Below are positions 43,801 to 52,152 of a DNA stretch of 64,000 nt, piece after piece. A model generated the notes under the pieces. It was not told the DNA's origin, ran no database searches, and saw nothing but the letters and a program-made list of their open reading frames with translations. The stretch comes from TMED26 sp002694075 (GTDB lineage: Bacteria; Pseudomonadota; Alphaproteobacteria; Thalassobaculales; Thalassobaculaceae), in NCBI GenBank assembly GCA_036160575.1, contig JAYYDT010000047.1:1-64000 (forward strand), in the 5' to 3' direction. A program made the translations under genes and the position numbers. Every line of letters begins with the position of its first letter. Position 1 is the stretch's first letter.

Positions 43801-45148
43801 GGGCCTGGTCGAACAGGCTGACAATCTCGTCGATCTCGCCGTCTTCGGCGATCAGCGGCGGCGCGATCATCACCCATTCGCCATAGCGCCCGCCATTGGT
43901 GCGCCGGCCATAAATCAACAGGCCGAGGTCCTGGGCGATGGCGCCGAGCCGTTCGGTCACCCGCCGGTCGGCGGCGAAAGCGCGTTTGCTGTCCCGGTCT
44001 TCGACCAATTCGACGGCCAGCAACAGGCCCTGGCCGCGGACATCGCCAATCAGCGGCTGGCGCGCGGCCAAGCCCGTCAGGCGGGCTTTCAGGTCGGCCC
44101 CCAGGCGGGCCGCCCGCGCCGGCAAATCGCGGTCGCGGGTTTCGGTCAGCACCGCCTCGCCGACGGCGGCGGCCAAGGGATGGCCGGTATAGGTGTGACC
44201 ATGGGCGAAGCCGCCGATGGCGGCCACCCGCTCGACCCAGGCGGCCGGCGCCAACAGCGCGCCAAGCGGCAAATAGCCGCCGGCCAACCCCTTGGCCAGG
44301 ACCAGCAGGTCCGGGCGCGCGCCGGGCCAGCCGTCGCTGGTCACGAAATGGCCGCTGCGGCCGCAGCCGCTCATCACCTCGTCATGGATCAGGACCACGC
44401 CGTGGTCGTCGCAAATCCGCCGCACCGCCGCGTAATAGCTGGCCGGCGCGACCAGGGCGCCGGTGGCCACCCCGCCGACCGGCTCGAGGATGAAGGCGAG
44501 CACGGTTTCCGGCCCCTCGGCCCGGATCCGTTCGTCCAGCGCGGCGGCGGCGGCTTCGGCGTAGCTGACGGCGTCATGGCCGGCCGGCGGCCGGTAGGTC
44601 AGCGGCGCCGGCACTTTCGGCATGGTCTTGGTGAGCGGGCCGAAGATCTCGCGGGCGGCGGCGTCACCGCCGGCGGCGAAGGCGCCCAAGGTGTTGCCGT
44701 GGTAGGACGGCTCACGCCCGATCACTTTCCAGCGCGTCCCCTCGCCGACCGCGACCTTGTACTGGCGGGCGAATTTAATCGCCGCCTCGATCGCCTCCGA
44801 ACCGCCGGAGGTCGGAAACACCCGCTCGAAGCCGGGACCGGCGAGGCCAGCCAAGAGATCGGACATGGCGCGGTTGGCGCGGCTTTCGAAATGACCGAGA
44901 CTGGCGAAGGTGGCGGCCGCCGCCTGAGCGTTCAAGGCGGCCAGCACGCGGGCGTTGCCATGGCCCAGATTGCAGGCGACCGGCCCCGAACAGGCGTCGA
45001 GATAGCGTTTGCCGGCGCCATCCCACATATACACCCCCTCGGCGCGGGCGATCTCGGGTCTGGGCGGTGTGCCCTTGGGCGCGCTGAAGACATGCACCGG
45101 CTCACCGGCCGGCGCGTGACCCAGCGGCGGGCGCCCGCCCTCAACCAT
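43763..45148 (-). CDS. Class III aminotransferase
   Basis: A 461-residue PLP enzyme of the class III (omega-) aminotransferase family. Visible: YLDACSGPVACNLGH near the N-terminus, SGGSEAIEAAIKFAR (cofactor phosphate site), LIHDEVMSGCGRSGHF with the PLP-N1 Asp, and the Schiff-base Lys in LVLAKGLAGGYLPLGA. The amine donor and acceptor are not known. The start overlaps the end of the acyl-CoA synthetase gene by 8 nt, so both are likely in one operon (synthetase first). Confidence 0.9.
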   Translation of the reverse strand: MVEGGRPPLGHAPAGEPVHVFSAPKGTPPRPEIARAEGVYMWDGAGKRYLDACSGPVACNLGHGNARVLAALNAQAAAATFASLGHFESRANRAMSDLLAGLAGPGFERVFPTSGGSEAIEAAIKFARQYKVAVGEGTRWKVIGREPSYHGNTLGAFAAGGDAAAREIFGPLTKTMPKVPAPLTYRPPAGHDAVSYAEAAAAALDERIRAEGPETVLAFILEPVGGVATGALVAPASYYAAVRRICDDHGVVLIHDEVMSGCGRSGHFVTSDGWPGARPDLLVLAKGLAGGYLPLGALLAPAAWVERVAAIGGFAHGHTYTGHPLAAAVGEAVLTETRDRDLPARAARLGADLKARLTGLAARQPLIGDVRGQGLLLAVELVEDRDSKRAFAADRRVTERLGAIAQDLGLLIYGRRTNGGRYGEWVMIAPPLIAEDGEIDEIVSLFDQALSQLTAELAAAR

Positions 45149-47234
45149 CGCCGCGCGGCACGATCAAGGCGTCGACGGCAAGCGTGCCGTCGGCGCGCAC
45201 GATCAGCGGGTTGAGATCGACGCTCTCGATCCGCTCGGCGTTGGCGGCGGCGAAAACCGACAAGCGGGCCAAGGTCGCGGCGAGAGCGTCGAGATCGGCC
45301 GGCGGCGCGCCGCGCACGCCGTCGAACATGGCGCGGCCCTGGATCTCGTCGATCATCCGCCGCGCCTCGTCGACGCCAAACGGCGCCAGGCGGAAGGTGA
45401 CATCCTTCAAAACCTCGACGAACACCCCGCCGAGGCCGAACATCACCGCCGGGCCAAACACCGGATCGCGGACCACGCCGGCCACCGCCTCGACCCCGCC
45501 GGTAACCATTTCGGCGACGATCACCCCGTCGAGGCGCGCGTCCGGCTTGGCCGTCCGCGCCCGCTCCATCAAGGTCGTAAAACCGGCCTTTACCGCCGCC
45601 GCGTCGTCAAGGTTGAGCAGAACCCCGCCGATCTCGGTTTTGTGTAGGATATCGGGCGAGGCGATTTTAAGGACCACCGGCCCACCGATCTCGGCCCAGG
45701 CGGCGGCCGCCGCCTCGGCACTGTCGACCAGGATATCGCGGCTCATGGCGATGCCGGCGGCGGCCAGAATGGCTTTCGCCTCAAACTCGCCGACGGCGCC
45801 GTCGGGCACCGGTTTGGCGCCATCCGGCAAGGACGGCGGCGCGTCCGGCCGGCCGCGCCCGAAAATCTCCGAGAACCGAGCGAGCGCGCCAACCGCCCGG
45901 ATCATCAGGGTCGGGTCCTCGATCACCGGATAGCCCATCGCCTCATAGGCGCGGATCAGTTCCTCATCGCCGGTCAATGACAGGATCATCGGCTCATCGG
46001 GGAAGCTGTCGCGCAGATTGCCGAAAATCGTCTTGCAGGCCGGGCCGGTGAACACCGAGGCCGGCACCCCGGCGAGATAAACCGCGTGGGCGTCGTAATC
46101 GGCGCGCTCGATGGTCATGCGGATGTTTTTTTCAACCAGATCCGGTTCATTCAGCGCCTGGGCGGTGAAATCGACCGGGTTGCGCACGGCGGCGTAGGGG
46201 ATCATCGCCTTCAGATCGGTCTGCAAATCGGCCGGCATCTCGGCGACCTCCAGGCCATAGCTGCCGCAAGCGTCGGCCATTTGCACGCCGACGCCGCCGG
46301 AAATGGTCTGCAGGCTGACCCGGTTGCCCTTGGGATATTTGCCGAATTGGCAGGCATAGGCGACGTCCAACATTTCCTCGGTGGTCTCGGCCCGGTAGAC
46401 GCCATATTGCTTGAACAAAGCGTCATAGATGGCGTCGGCGCCGGCCAGCGAGGCGGTGTGCGAGGCGGCCGCCATGGCGCCAACCTCGGTCCGGCCGACT
46501 TTCATGAAGATCACCGGCTTGTGGGCGTCGCGGGCGGCTTCCAGGGCGGCGCGCAAACGGTCGGCGTCCTTAACCCCCTCGGCATAGGCGACGATCACCC
46601 CGACATCGGGGGCGGCGACGTAGTATTCGATGACCTCGGCCACCTGCACGTCGACCTCGTTGCCGGTGGTCACCCAGTAATTGGCGCCGATGCCGCGGGC
46701 CTGGGCGATGGTGTAGATATGGCTGCCATAGGCGCCGGACTGGCTGGCGATGCCAATTGGGCCGGGCGGCACCTTGGTGATCGCCGGGGCGTTGGCGAAA
46801 GTGCCGTACCAGCCTTCGGTCAAGGTGAACACACCGAGGCAGTTGGGGCCGACGATGCGCATGCCACTGGTTCGCGCGATGTCGGCGATCTCGGCCTGGG
46901 CGCGGGCGCCGTCGTCATCCTGTTCGGCGAAGCCGGAGGTGAAGACCACCGCCGAGCGCACGCCGAAGTCGGCGCATTCGCGGATCGCGTCGACGGCGAT
47001 GGCGGCCGGCACCGAGATCACCGCGCTGTCCGGCACTTCGGGCAAATCGCCGACTTTGGCATAGGCTTTGAGGCCCTGGACGGTCTCGCGGTTGGGGTTG
47101 ATGGGATAAATATTGCCTTGAAATTCAGACTTGCTGAAATGGATCGGCCGGCCACCGATACGGGCGGCGTTGTCCGAGGCGCCAACCACCGCGATGGCGC
47201 GCGGGTGCAGCAAGGGTTCCAATGAATGGGCCAT
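45141..47234 (-). CDS. ADP-forming acyl-CoA synthetase (acetate-CoA ligase family)
   Basis: A 697-residue fused alpha-beta acyl-CoA synthetase (NDP-forming). An N-terminal CoA-binding Rossmann domain (HPRAIAVVGASDNAARIGG) and a succinyl-CoA synthetase-like ligase domain (IVGPNCLGVF, GIASQSGAYGSHI) precede a C-terminal ATP-grasp domain (VVLKIASPDILHKTEIGGV). The acyl substrate is unknown. ATG 47234 has AAGGAGG upstream; the frame is open to 47429 but that lies over the cyclase gene. The cyclase-family gene precedes it by 32 nt on the same strand. Confidence 0.9.
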   Translation of the reverse strand: MAHSLEPLLHPRAIAVVGASDNAARIGGRPIHFSKSEFQGNIYPINPNRETVQGLKAYAKVGDLPEVPDSAVISVPAAIAVDAIRECADFGVRSAVVFTSGFAEQDDDGARAQAEIADIARTSGMRIVGPNCLGVFTLTEGWYGTFANAPAITKVPPGPIGIASQSGAYGSHIYTIAQARGIGANYWVTTGNEVDVQVAEVIEYYVAAPDVGVIVAYAEGVKDADRLRAALEAARDAHKPVIFMKVGRTEVGAMAAASHTASLAGADAIYDALFKQYGVYRAETTEEMLDVAYACQFGKYPKGNRVSLQTISGGVGVQMADACGSYGLEVAEMPADLQTDLKAMIPYAAVRNPVDFTAQALNEPDLVEKNIRMTIERADYDAHAVYLAGVPASVFTGPACKTIFGNLRDSFPDEPMILSLTGDEELIRAYEAMGYPVIEDPTLMIRAVGALARFSEIFGRGRPDAPPSLPDGAKPVPDGAVGEFEAKAILAAAGIAMSRDILVDSAEAAAAAWAEIGGPVVLKIASPDILHKTEIGGVLLNLDDAAAVKAGFTTLMERARTAKPDARLDGVIVAEMVTGGVEAVAGVVRDPVFGPAVMFGLGGVFVEVLKDVTFRLAPFGVDEARRMIDEIQGRAMFDGVRGAPPADLDALAATLARLSVFAAANAERIESVDLNPLIVRADGTLAVDALIVPRGDG

Positions 47235-47266
47235 GTCCGGCCTCCTTCGGTCTAATGGATTGGGGA

Positions 47267-48316
47267 CTAGACGGTGGCGATGGCGTTGGCCGGCGAACCG
47301 ACCGCGCCAGGTAAACGAAGCGGCGGCGCGGTCATCAAAAAGCGTGACCGCCCTTGCCCGCGCAGGTGGTCGGCGAGGTCGGTCAAATACCACAGCTCGC
47401 CCAAATGAATGCCCAGCTTGAAGAGACAAAGATGATGTAGCGGCATGGCCGCGAAATCAGCGCTGTCATCGGCTGGCGGTTTCGACGGCACGCCTTCGAC
47501 GGCGTAGTTATCGGCGATCAAAATCGCCACACCGCTGTCACGGATCCAGTTCTGGAGCTTCGGATCGCGGCCATCGAGCACCGGATAGGCATTGTGCAAA
47601 GCGTCTTTGCTGGGGTGGCCGTCGGCGGCCATCAGCATCTTCCCGAAACCGGTGTGCAGGCAGACGATATCGCCTTCCTCGACGATCACCTGGTCCTTCT
47701 CCAACACATCCATCAAATCGTCATAGCCGACATAATGGCGGGCCTCGCCGAAATGCGCGTACAGGTCGATCAGCACGCCGCGGCCCTGGATACAGGCGGC
47801 GGCCATGTTTTCGATCCCCAGGCGGCGCACCCGCGCGCCAGGGTAGCGTTGAAACTCGGCGGCGCACTCAACCGTTTGCGGCGCGTCGAGGTAATCGGCG
47901 GCGGTCCAGCCATTGTAGAAACAATGCTCGGCGATACCGTCGCCATCGGCGTCAAAACGGGCGCCGACATGGGCGAAACTGTCCCACTGGCTGGAGTATT
48001 GCAGGCACAGCAGCACCGCGTCGTCGCAGACCACGTCCAAATGGCGGGGGTCGTCAATCGACAGCGGCAGGTTGAAATTGGCCAGCCCGCCGCGCTCGGT
48101 GGCGAAATGGCGCGGCGGAAAGCGCCGCGGGTTGAGATCGCGGCCACCCGGACGGTCGAGCGGCAGGGACAGGCAAAAACGTTTGCCCTCCCGCACCTCG
48201 GCCATCGCCGCCTTGACCCGCGCGGGGGTCAGCAGGTTGACGCGACCCAGTTGGTCATCGTCGCCAAACTCGCCCCAATTCGACCCTTCCGGCCGCCGCG
48301 TCCACCGCTTGCTCAT
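47267..48316 (-). CDS. Cyclase family protein (kynurenine formamidase-like)
   Basis: A 349-residue metal-dependent hydrolase of the cyclase family. The His-containing block YSSQWDSFAHVGARFDADGDG corresponds to the HxGTHxD-type metal site, and LYAHFGEARH and VCLHTGFGKML are further family-like stretches. It belongs to the longer COG1878 subgroup; the substrate is not known. ATG 48316 has GGGAG upstream. It is the first gene of a run with the acyl-CoA synthetase and the class III aminotransferase, suggesting a catabolic operon. Confidence 0.8.
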   Translation of the reverse strand: MSKRWTRRPEGSNWGEFGDDDQLGRVNLLTPARVKAAMAEVREGKRFCLSLPLDRPGGRDLNPRRFPPRHFATERGGLANFNLPLSIDDPRHLDVVCDDAVLLCLQYSSQWDSFAHVGARFDADGDGIAEHCFYNGWTAADYLDAPQTVECAAEFQRYPGARVRRLGIENMAAACIQGRGVLIDLYAHFGEARHYVGYDDLMDVLEKDQVIVEEGDIVCLHTGFGKMLMAADGHPSKDALHNAYPVLDGRDPKLQNWIRDSGVAILIADNYAVEGVPSKPPADDSADFAAMPLHHLCLFKLGIHLGELWYLTDLADHLRGQGRSRFLMTAPPLRLPGAVGSPANAIATV

Positions 48317-48447
48317 CCCCAGGCTCCCGTTTCTTAGAGCTCAATTATTCGGCAGTGGCGGCGGCCGGCGCAAGCACTTCCTGTTCGACGCGCGGGGCCG
48401 ACGGATTCACGGATACAGGGCCGGCCAACTCAGCTATACAACCGCCT

Positions 48448-49368
48448 ATGTCCTCGCCGCCCGACATCACCGCCGCCAATAGCCGTCTCGGCGTCTTGTT
48501 GATGTGCTGCGCCACGGTGGTTTTGGCGAGCATGGACGCGGTCACCAAAATCCTCGCCGGACTGTTCGATCCGCCGCAGATCCTGCTGGTCCGCTGGGCC
48601 ATTTTTCTGGCCTTGGCGCTGGCCTTGGCGGGCCACGCGCAAGGCGGGGTGCGGCGCGCCGCGATCAGCCGTCGCCCGTGGCTGCAGGTCGGCCGAGCGG
48701 TGCTGCTGGTGGTCGAAATCGGGGTCTTCATCGTCGCTTTCGGTAACTTGCAATTGGCCGAGGTGATCGCCATCGCCGCCAGCGCGCCATTGATCATCAC
48801 CGCCCTGTCGGTGCCGGTGTTGGGCGAAAAGGTCGGCGTGCATCGCTGGACCTCGGTGGCGGTCGGCTTTGTCGGCGTGCTGATCATCCTCCGGCCGGGC
48901 TTCGGCGCGGTCGACCCCTTCCATTTGTTGACTTTGGTCGGCGCGGTGATGTGGGCCAGCTACCAGTTGATGACACGCCTGGCCGGGCGGCGCGACAGTC
49001 CGGAGGTGTCGATGTTCTATCTGGGCGCGGTCGGTTTCGCGGTGCTGGCGGTGGTCGCGCCGTTTTTCTGGCGGCCGCCGACAGTGACCGAATGGGGGTT
49101 GTTGTTGCTGGCCGGTGGGCTCGGCGCGGTGGGTCACTTTTTAATCATCAAGGCGTTGGCGTTGGCCCCGGCCAGCACCGTTCAGCCGTTCACCTTTCTG
49201 ACCTTCGTCTGGGCCATCGGCCTTGGCTGGTTGGTGTTCGACGCCCTGCCCGACGGGCCAACGGTGTTGGGCGCGCTGATCATTATCGCCAGCGGTCTTT
49301 ACGTTTTTCACCGCGAACATCGCCAGCGCGCCGAGCCGAAGGAAATCCCCGCCCCGCGTGATCGCTGA
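48448..49368 (+). CDS. DMT superfamily transporter (EamA)
   Basis: A 306-residue membrane protein with about ten helices in two EamA halves; the first contains LASMDAVTKILAG and the second begins near WASYQLMTRLAGR. It is related in type, not in close sequence, to the transporter at 1348. The substrate is unknown. ATG 48448 is chosen because an upstream GTG start (48355) would add a non-hydrophobic 31-residue tail with Ser and Thr and no evident function. It is divergent from the cyclase gene. Confidence 0.85.
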   Translation: MSSPPDITAANSRLGVLLMCCATVVLASMDAVTKILAGLFDPPQILLVRWAIFLALALALAGHAQGGVRRAAISRRPWLQVGRAVLLVVEIGVFIVAFGNLQLAEVIAIAASAPLIITALSVPVLGEKVGVHRWTSVAVGFVGVLIILRPGFGAVDPFHLLTLVGAVMWASYQLMTRLAGRRDSPEVSMFYLGAVGFAVLAVVAPFFWRPPTVTEWGLLLLAGGLGAVGHFLIIKALALAPASTVQPFTFLTFVWAIGLGWLVFDALPDGPTVLGALIIIASGLYVFHREHRQRAEPKEIPAPRDR

Positions 49369-49408
49369 TCAAGGGAAAACGGCCGGCGCCAGGATCAAAG
49401 GGTCAGGG

Positions 49409-50200
49409 TTAATACGTCAGGGCGTTCACGGTGAGCTCGGCCGCCGGTTTACCGGCCGGTGTCATCACCCTAAAGACGCCTGGCGCGGCTTGCAGGCGGA
49501 TGGTGTCGTCCCAAAAAACCGGCCGGCGGAAGCGACAGATCACATCAAAAGTACGTGGCGGCCGGTTACACGCCATTTCCCCCATCATCCACGCCATCGC
49601 CATCAAGCCCTGGGCGATTGGCGCGCGGAAACCCATGGCCTGAGCGAAATCCGGATCGAAGTGGAGGAGATTGCCGACATCGCTCGAAAACAAGGTGACC
49701 GCCTCCGGGGTCATGGCGCGACCGGCGACCTCGGCGAATTCAGGGGGTTCCGGCGTCGCCCGCGGCGATAGGGCGGCGGGTTTCGGGGCCGCCGATTTCG
49801 GCGCCGGTTTCAGCCGGTGATGCTCGGCTGTCAGGACCACCTGGCCGGCGCTGTCGGCGAGGGCGAATTCCTGGATAAAAAAGGCGCCATTGGGTCGCGC
49901 TTCGGCGTGCGTGCAGCGGCCACTCAGGGTCAATGTCTCGCCCAGCGCGATCGGTCGGGTTTGGCGGAGACGCTGAGCCATGTGCACGAAACCGTCAATC
50001 GGCGCGCCCTCGGCCGACAGCAGGCGAAAATTGTCATTGCCGAACAAGGTTGGTTCAGCGACCCCCGCCCAGCGCGCCGGATCGACCCCGCAAGCTTCCA
50101 GACGGCTGGCCTGATAGGCGGCATGGCGCGTGACCGTCACCTGGCGCCAGGCCGCGCCGGGGGTGAAACATGGATGGGTCACATTGGGCGGCGGCGGCAC
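49409..50200 (-). CDS. MaoC-like double-hotdog protein
   Basis: A 263-residue protein. The second half carries the MaoC hydratase-like block FSSDVGNLLHFDPDFAQAMG followed by APIAQGLMAM. The first half looks like a degenerate hotdog with QRLRQTRPIALGETL. Family members hydrate enoyl-CoA or act on related thioesters. The first-half active site is not obvious, and the function is not settled. It is convergent with the transporter gene. Confidence 0.75.
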   Translation of the reverse strand: MPPPPNVTHPCFTPGAAWRQVTVTRHAAYQASRLEACGVDPARWAGVAEPTLFGNDNFRLLSAEGAPIDGFVHMAQRLRQTRPIALGETLTLSGRCTHAEARPNGAFFIQEFALADSAGQVVLTAEHHRLKPAPKSAAPKPAALSPRATPEPPEFAEVAGRAMTPEAVTLFSSDVGNLLHFDPDFAQAMGFRAPIAQGLMAMAWMMGEMACNRPPRTFDVICRFRRPVFWDDTIRLQAAPGVFRVMTPAGKPAAELTVNALTY

Positions 50201-50356
50201 TTAATCAATCCCTCCCTAAACTGCGCGTAGCGGGCCGATGCGGGCGCGCACCCTAAAGTGTCGCCGGTGACGGCGATGAATGTAAAGCCCCCCGGCCATG
50301 CATCGCTTTAGGAAACAGTCCAAAATTGCTACTCTTTAATCATTATGGAGGGGCGC

Positions 50357-50689
50357 ATGGCCGACGATGATCCATTGGCGCTATGCCAGCGCGAGCTGGC
50401 GGCCATTGTCGCCGCGACGGAAACCGCGGTGACCGACATACTGGGCGCCATCGAAGCCCTGCGCGACGCCCCGCCGGCGGCCCGGGCGGCGGCGATCACC
50501 GAGATCGTGGCGGCCTGCCAATATCATGATATGGTTGGTCAGCGGGTTCAGCGGATTGAGGCGGCGTTGCACGAATTGGTCGCCGGCGGCGACGCCGCCG
50601 CCGTCTTACGTGACGGCGCCGGCCCCAGCGCCGGCGCGATTGACCAGGACGATATCGACGCGCTGTTCAACGACGCCGCCGAAGAGTGA
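50357..50689 (+). CDS. Small CheZ-like protein
   Basis: A 110-residue helical protein. Residues 53-68 (ACQYHDMVGQRVQRIE) closely resemble the CheZ active-site helix (ACDFQDLTGQ...KI). The two catalytic positions, Asp58 and Gln62 in DxxGQ, are present. The C-terminus (QDDIDALFN, 97-105) resembles the acidic tail with which CheZ and FliM bind CheY. Full CheZ is about 200 residues, so this is a short form. ATG 50357 is preferred over 50345 because GGAGGGG lies between them. No other chemotaxis gene is in the window. Confidence 0.7.
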   Translation: MADDDPLALCQRELAAIVAATETAVTDILGAIEALRDAPPAARAAAITEIVAACQYHDMVGQRVQRIEAALHELVAGGDAAAVLRDGAGPSAGAIDQDDIDALFNDAAEE

Positions 50690-50696
50690 GGGCGCC

Positions 50697-51527
50697 ATGG
50701 ATATGATCACCCTGCCGGCCGGGGATCGTGTGCCCAGCCTCGGTTTGGGCACCTGGCATATGGGTGCGCGAACCGACAACCGCGCCGCCGAGGTGCGCGC
50801 CTTGCAACATGGGGTCGACTTGGGCATGACCCTGATCGACACCGCCGAGATGTACGCCGACGGCGGCGCCGAGGAGGTCACTGGCGCGGCCATCGCCGGC
50901 CGCCGCGACGCGGTCTTCGTGGTCTCGAAAGTCTTGCCCCATAACGCCAGCAGGTCCGGCACCGTCGCCGCCTGCGAAGCCAGTTTGCGGCGGCTCGGCA
51001 TTGAAACGCTCGACCTCTACCTGCTTCATTGGCCAGGTCATCATCCGCTGGAAGAGACCCTCGGCGGCTTCGAGGCCCTGCGCGCCGCCGGTAAGATTCG
51101 CCATTATGGCGTCAGTAATTTCGACCCCGCCGACATGGCCGATTTGGCGGCCGCCGGCGCCACCGCGTGCCAGACCAATCAATGTCTCTACAATCCCAGC
51201 CGGCGCGGCATCGAGTTCGACCTATTACCGATGATGGCCCAAGCGGGCATGCCCTTGATGGCTTACTCACCGTTGGAACAAGGCCGCTTGGCCGATGATC
51301 CGGTCCTGACCGAAATCGGCCGCGGCCATGGCGTTGACGCGCTGGCGGTGGCCTTGGCCTGGGTGCTCCGGCGCGGCGATGTGATCGCTATCCCAAAAGC
51401 CAGCGACCTGGCCCATGTGGCCGCCAACCGGGCGGCCGCTGGCCTGGTCCTGGGCGACGACGAACTGGCTCTGATCGACGCTGCCTTCCCGCCGCCCGAG
51501 CGGGCCGCGCCCCTGGAAATCCTGTAA
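50697..51527 (+). CDS. Aldo/keto reductase
   Basis: A 276-residue NADPH-dependent reductase on a TIM barrel. Catalytic tetrad positions are visible: Asp and Tyr in DTAEMYADG, Lys in VVSKVLP and His in LLHWPGHHP; further family blocks are IRHYGVSNF, QTNQCLYNP and AIPKASDL. The substrate is unknown. It starts 7 nt after the CheZ-like gene, so the two are probably co-transcribed, though a functional link is not obvious. Confidence 0.88.
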   Translation: MDMITLPAGDRVPSLGLGTWHMGARTDNRAAEVRALQHGVDLGMTLIDTAEMYADGGAEEVTGAAIAGRRDAVFVVSKVLPHNASRSGTVAACEASLRRLGIETLDLYLLHWPGHHPLEETLGGFEALRAAGKIRHYGVSNFDPADMADLAAAGATACQTNQCLYNPSRRGIEFDLLPMMAQAGMPLMAYSPLEQGRLADDPVLTEIGRGHGVDALAVALAWVLRRGDVIAIPKASDLAHVAANRAAAGLVLGDDELALIDAAFPPPERAAPLEIL

Positions 51528-51531
51528 TCGG

Positions 51532-52152
51532 TTAATCCTCCAAGGCGGTGAGTAGCGGCATCCATTCCTCAATCAACGCCGCCGCCGCTTTGGTATTAAG
51601 GTCGAACAAAGTCAGCCCGCGGGTCGCCAAATCACCATAAAGCGCGCGTTCCGACAGGATCGCGGTAAAGATCAAGTCGCGGTTTTCGGCGAATTCGGTC
51701 AGGCGCGCCATCGCCCGGCTGCCGGCGCGCACGCGATTGGCGATCACATGCAGGCCCTTGCGCCCCTTGCGCAGGCTTTTGATGCGCGCCAAGCGGCCGA
51801 GGAAACGTGCCGTCGCCATTTCGTCGAAGACCGACGGCAGCACCGGCACCACCACCGCCTCGGCGGTCGCCACAATGTCCTCCAGACGCGCGCCCCGCAG
51901 CGCCGCCGGACAATCCAGGACCACCCGCGCGCTTTTCTTGACGCCGCCGCCAATGTTTTGCGTCCAATCAACGGCCTTCACCGGAAACGCGCCCTCCGGC
52001 CGCAGGGCATGCCAGCGCAGGGCGCTCTTTTGACGGTCGAGATCGGCCAAAGTGGTGGCCACGCCCGAGCGCGACAAGGCCACCGCCAGGTGGGTGGAGA
52101 GAGTGGTTTTGCCACAGCCGCCCTTGGCGTTGAGCACAGCGATGGTTTTCAT
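51532..52152 (-). CDS. Orphan ParA-family ATPase coupled to CYTH-CHAD gene
   Basis: A 206-residue deviant-Walker-A ATPase: K10-GGCGKTT (10-17), the ADLDRQKSALRW Walker A prime region and VVLDCPAAL as Walker B. This resembles ParA-type positioning ATPases, including those moving chemoreceptor clusters or other cargo. No parB-like gene is nearby. Its ATG overlaps the stop of the upstream CYTH-CHAD gene as ATGA with GGGGAGG before it, so the two are translationally coupled and likely act together. It is convergent with the aldo/keto reductase. Confidence 0.88.
   Translation of the reverse strand: MKTIAVLNAKGGCGKTTLSTHLAVALSRSGVATTLADLDRQKSALRWHALRPEGAFPVKAVDWTQNIGGGVKKSARVVLDCPAALRGARLEDIVATAEAVVVPVLPSVFDEMATARFLGRLARIKSLRKGRKGLHVIANRVRAGSRAMARLTEFAENRDLIFTAILSERALYGDLATRGLTLFDLNTKAAAALIEEWMPLLTALED

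Noticed and set aside
43649..45214. 521-codon plus-strand frame across the class III aminotransferase
   Set aside because: Composition is Gly/Arg/Gln-rich with no domain; the minus strand holds a complete aminotransferase.
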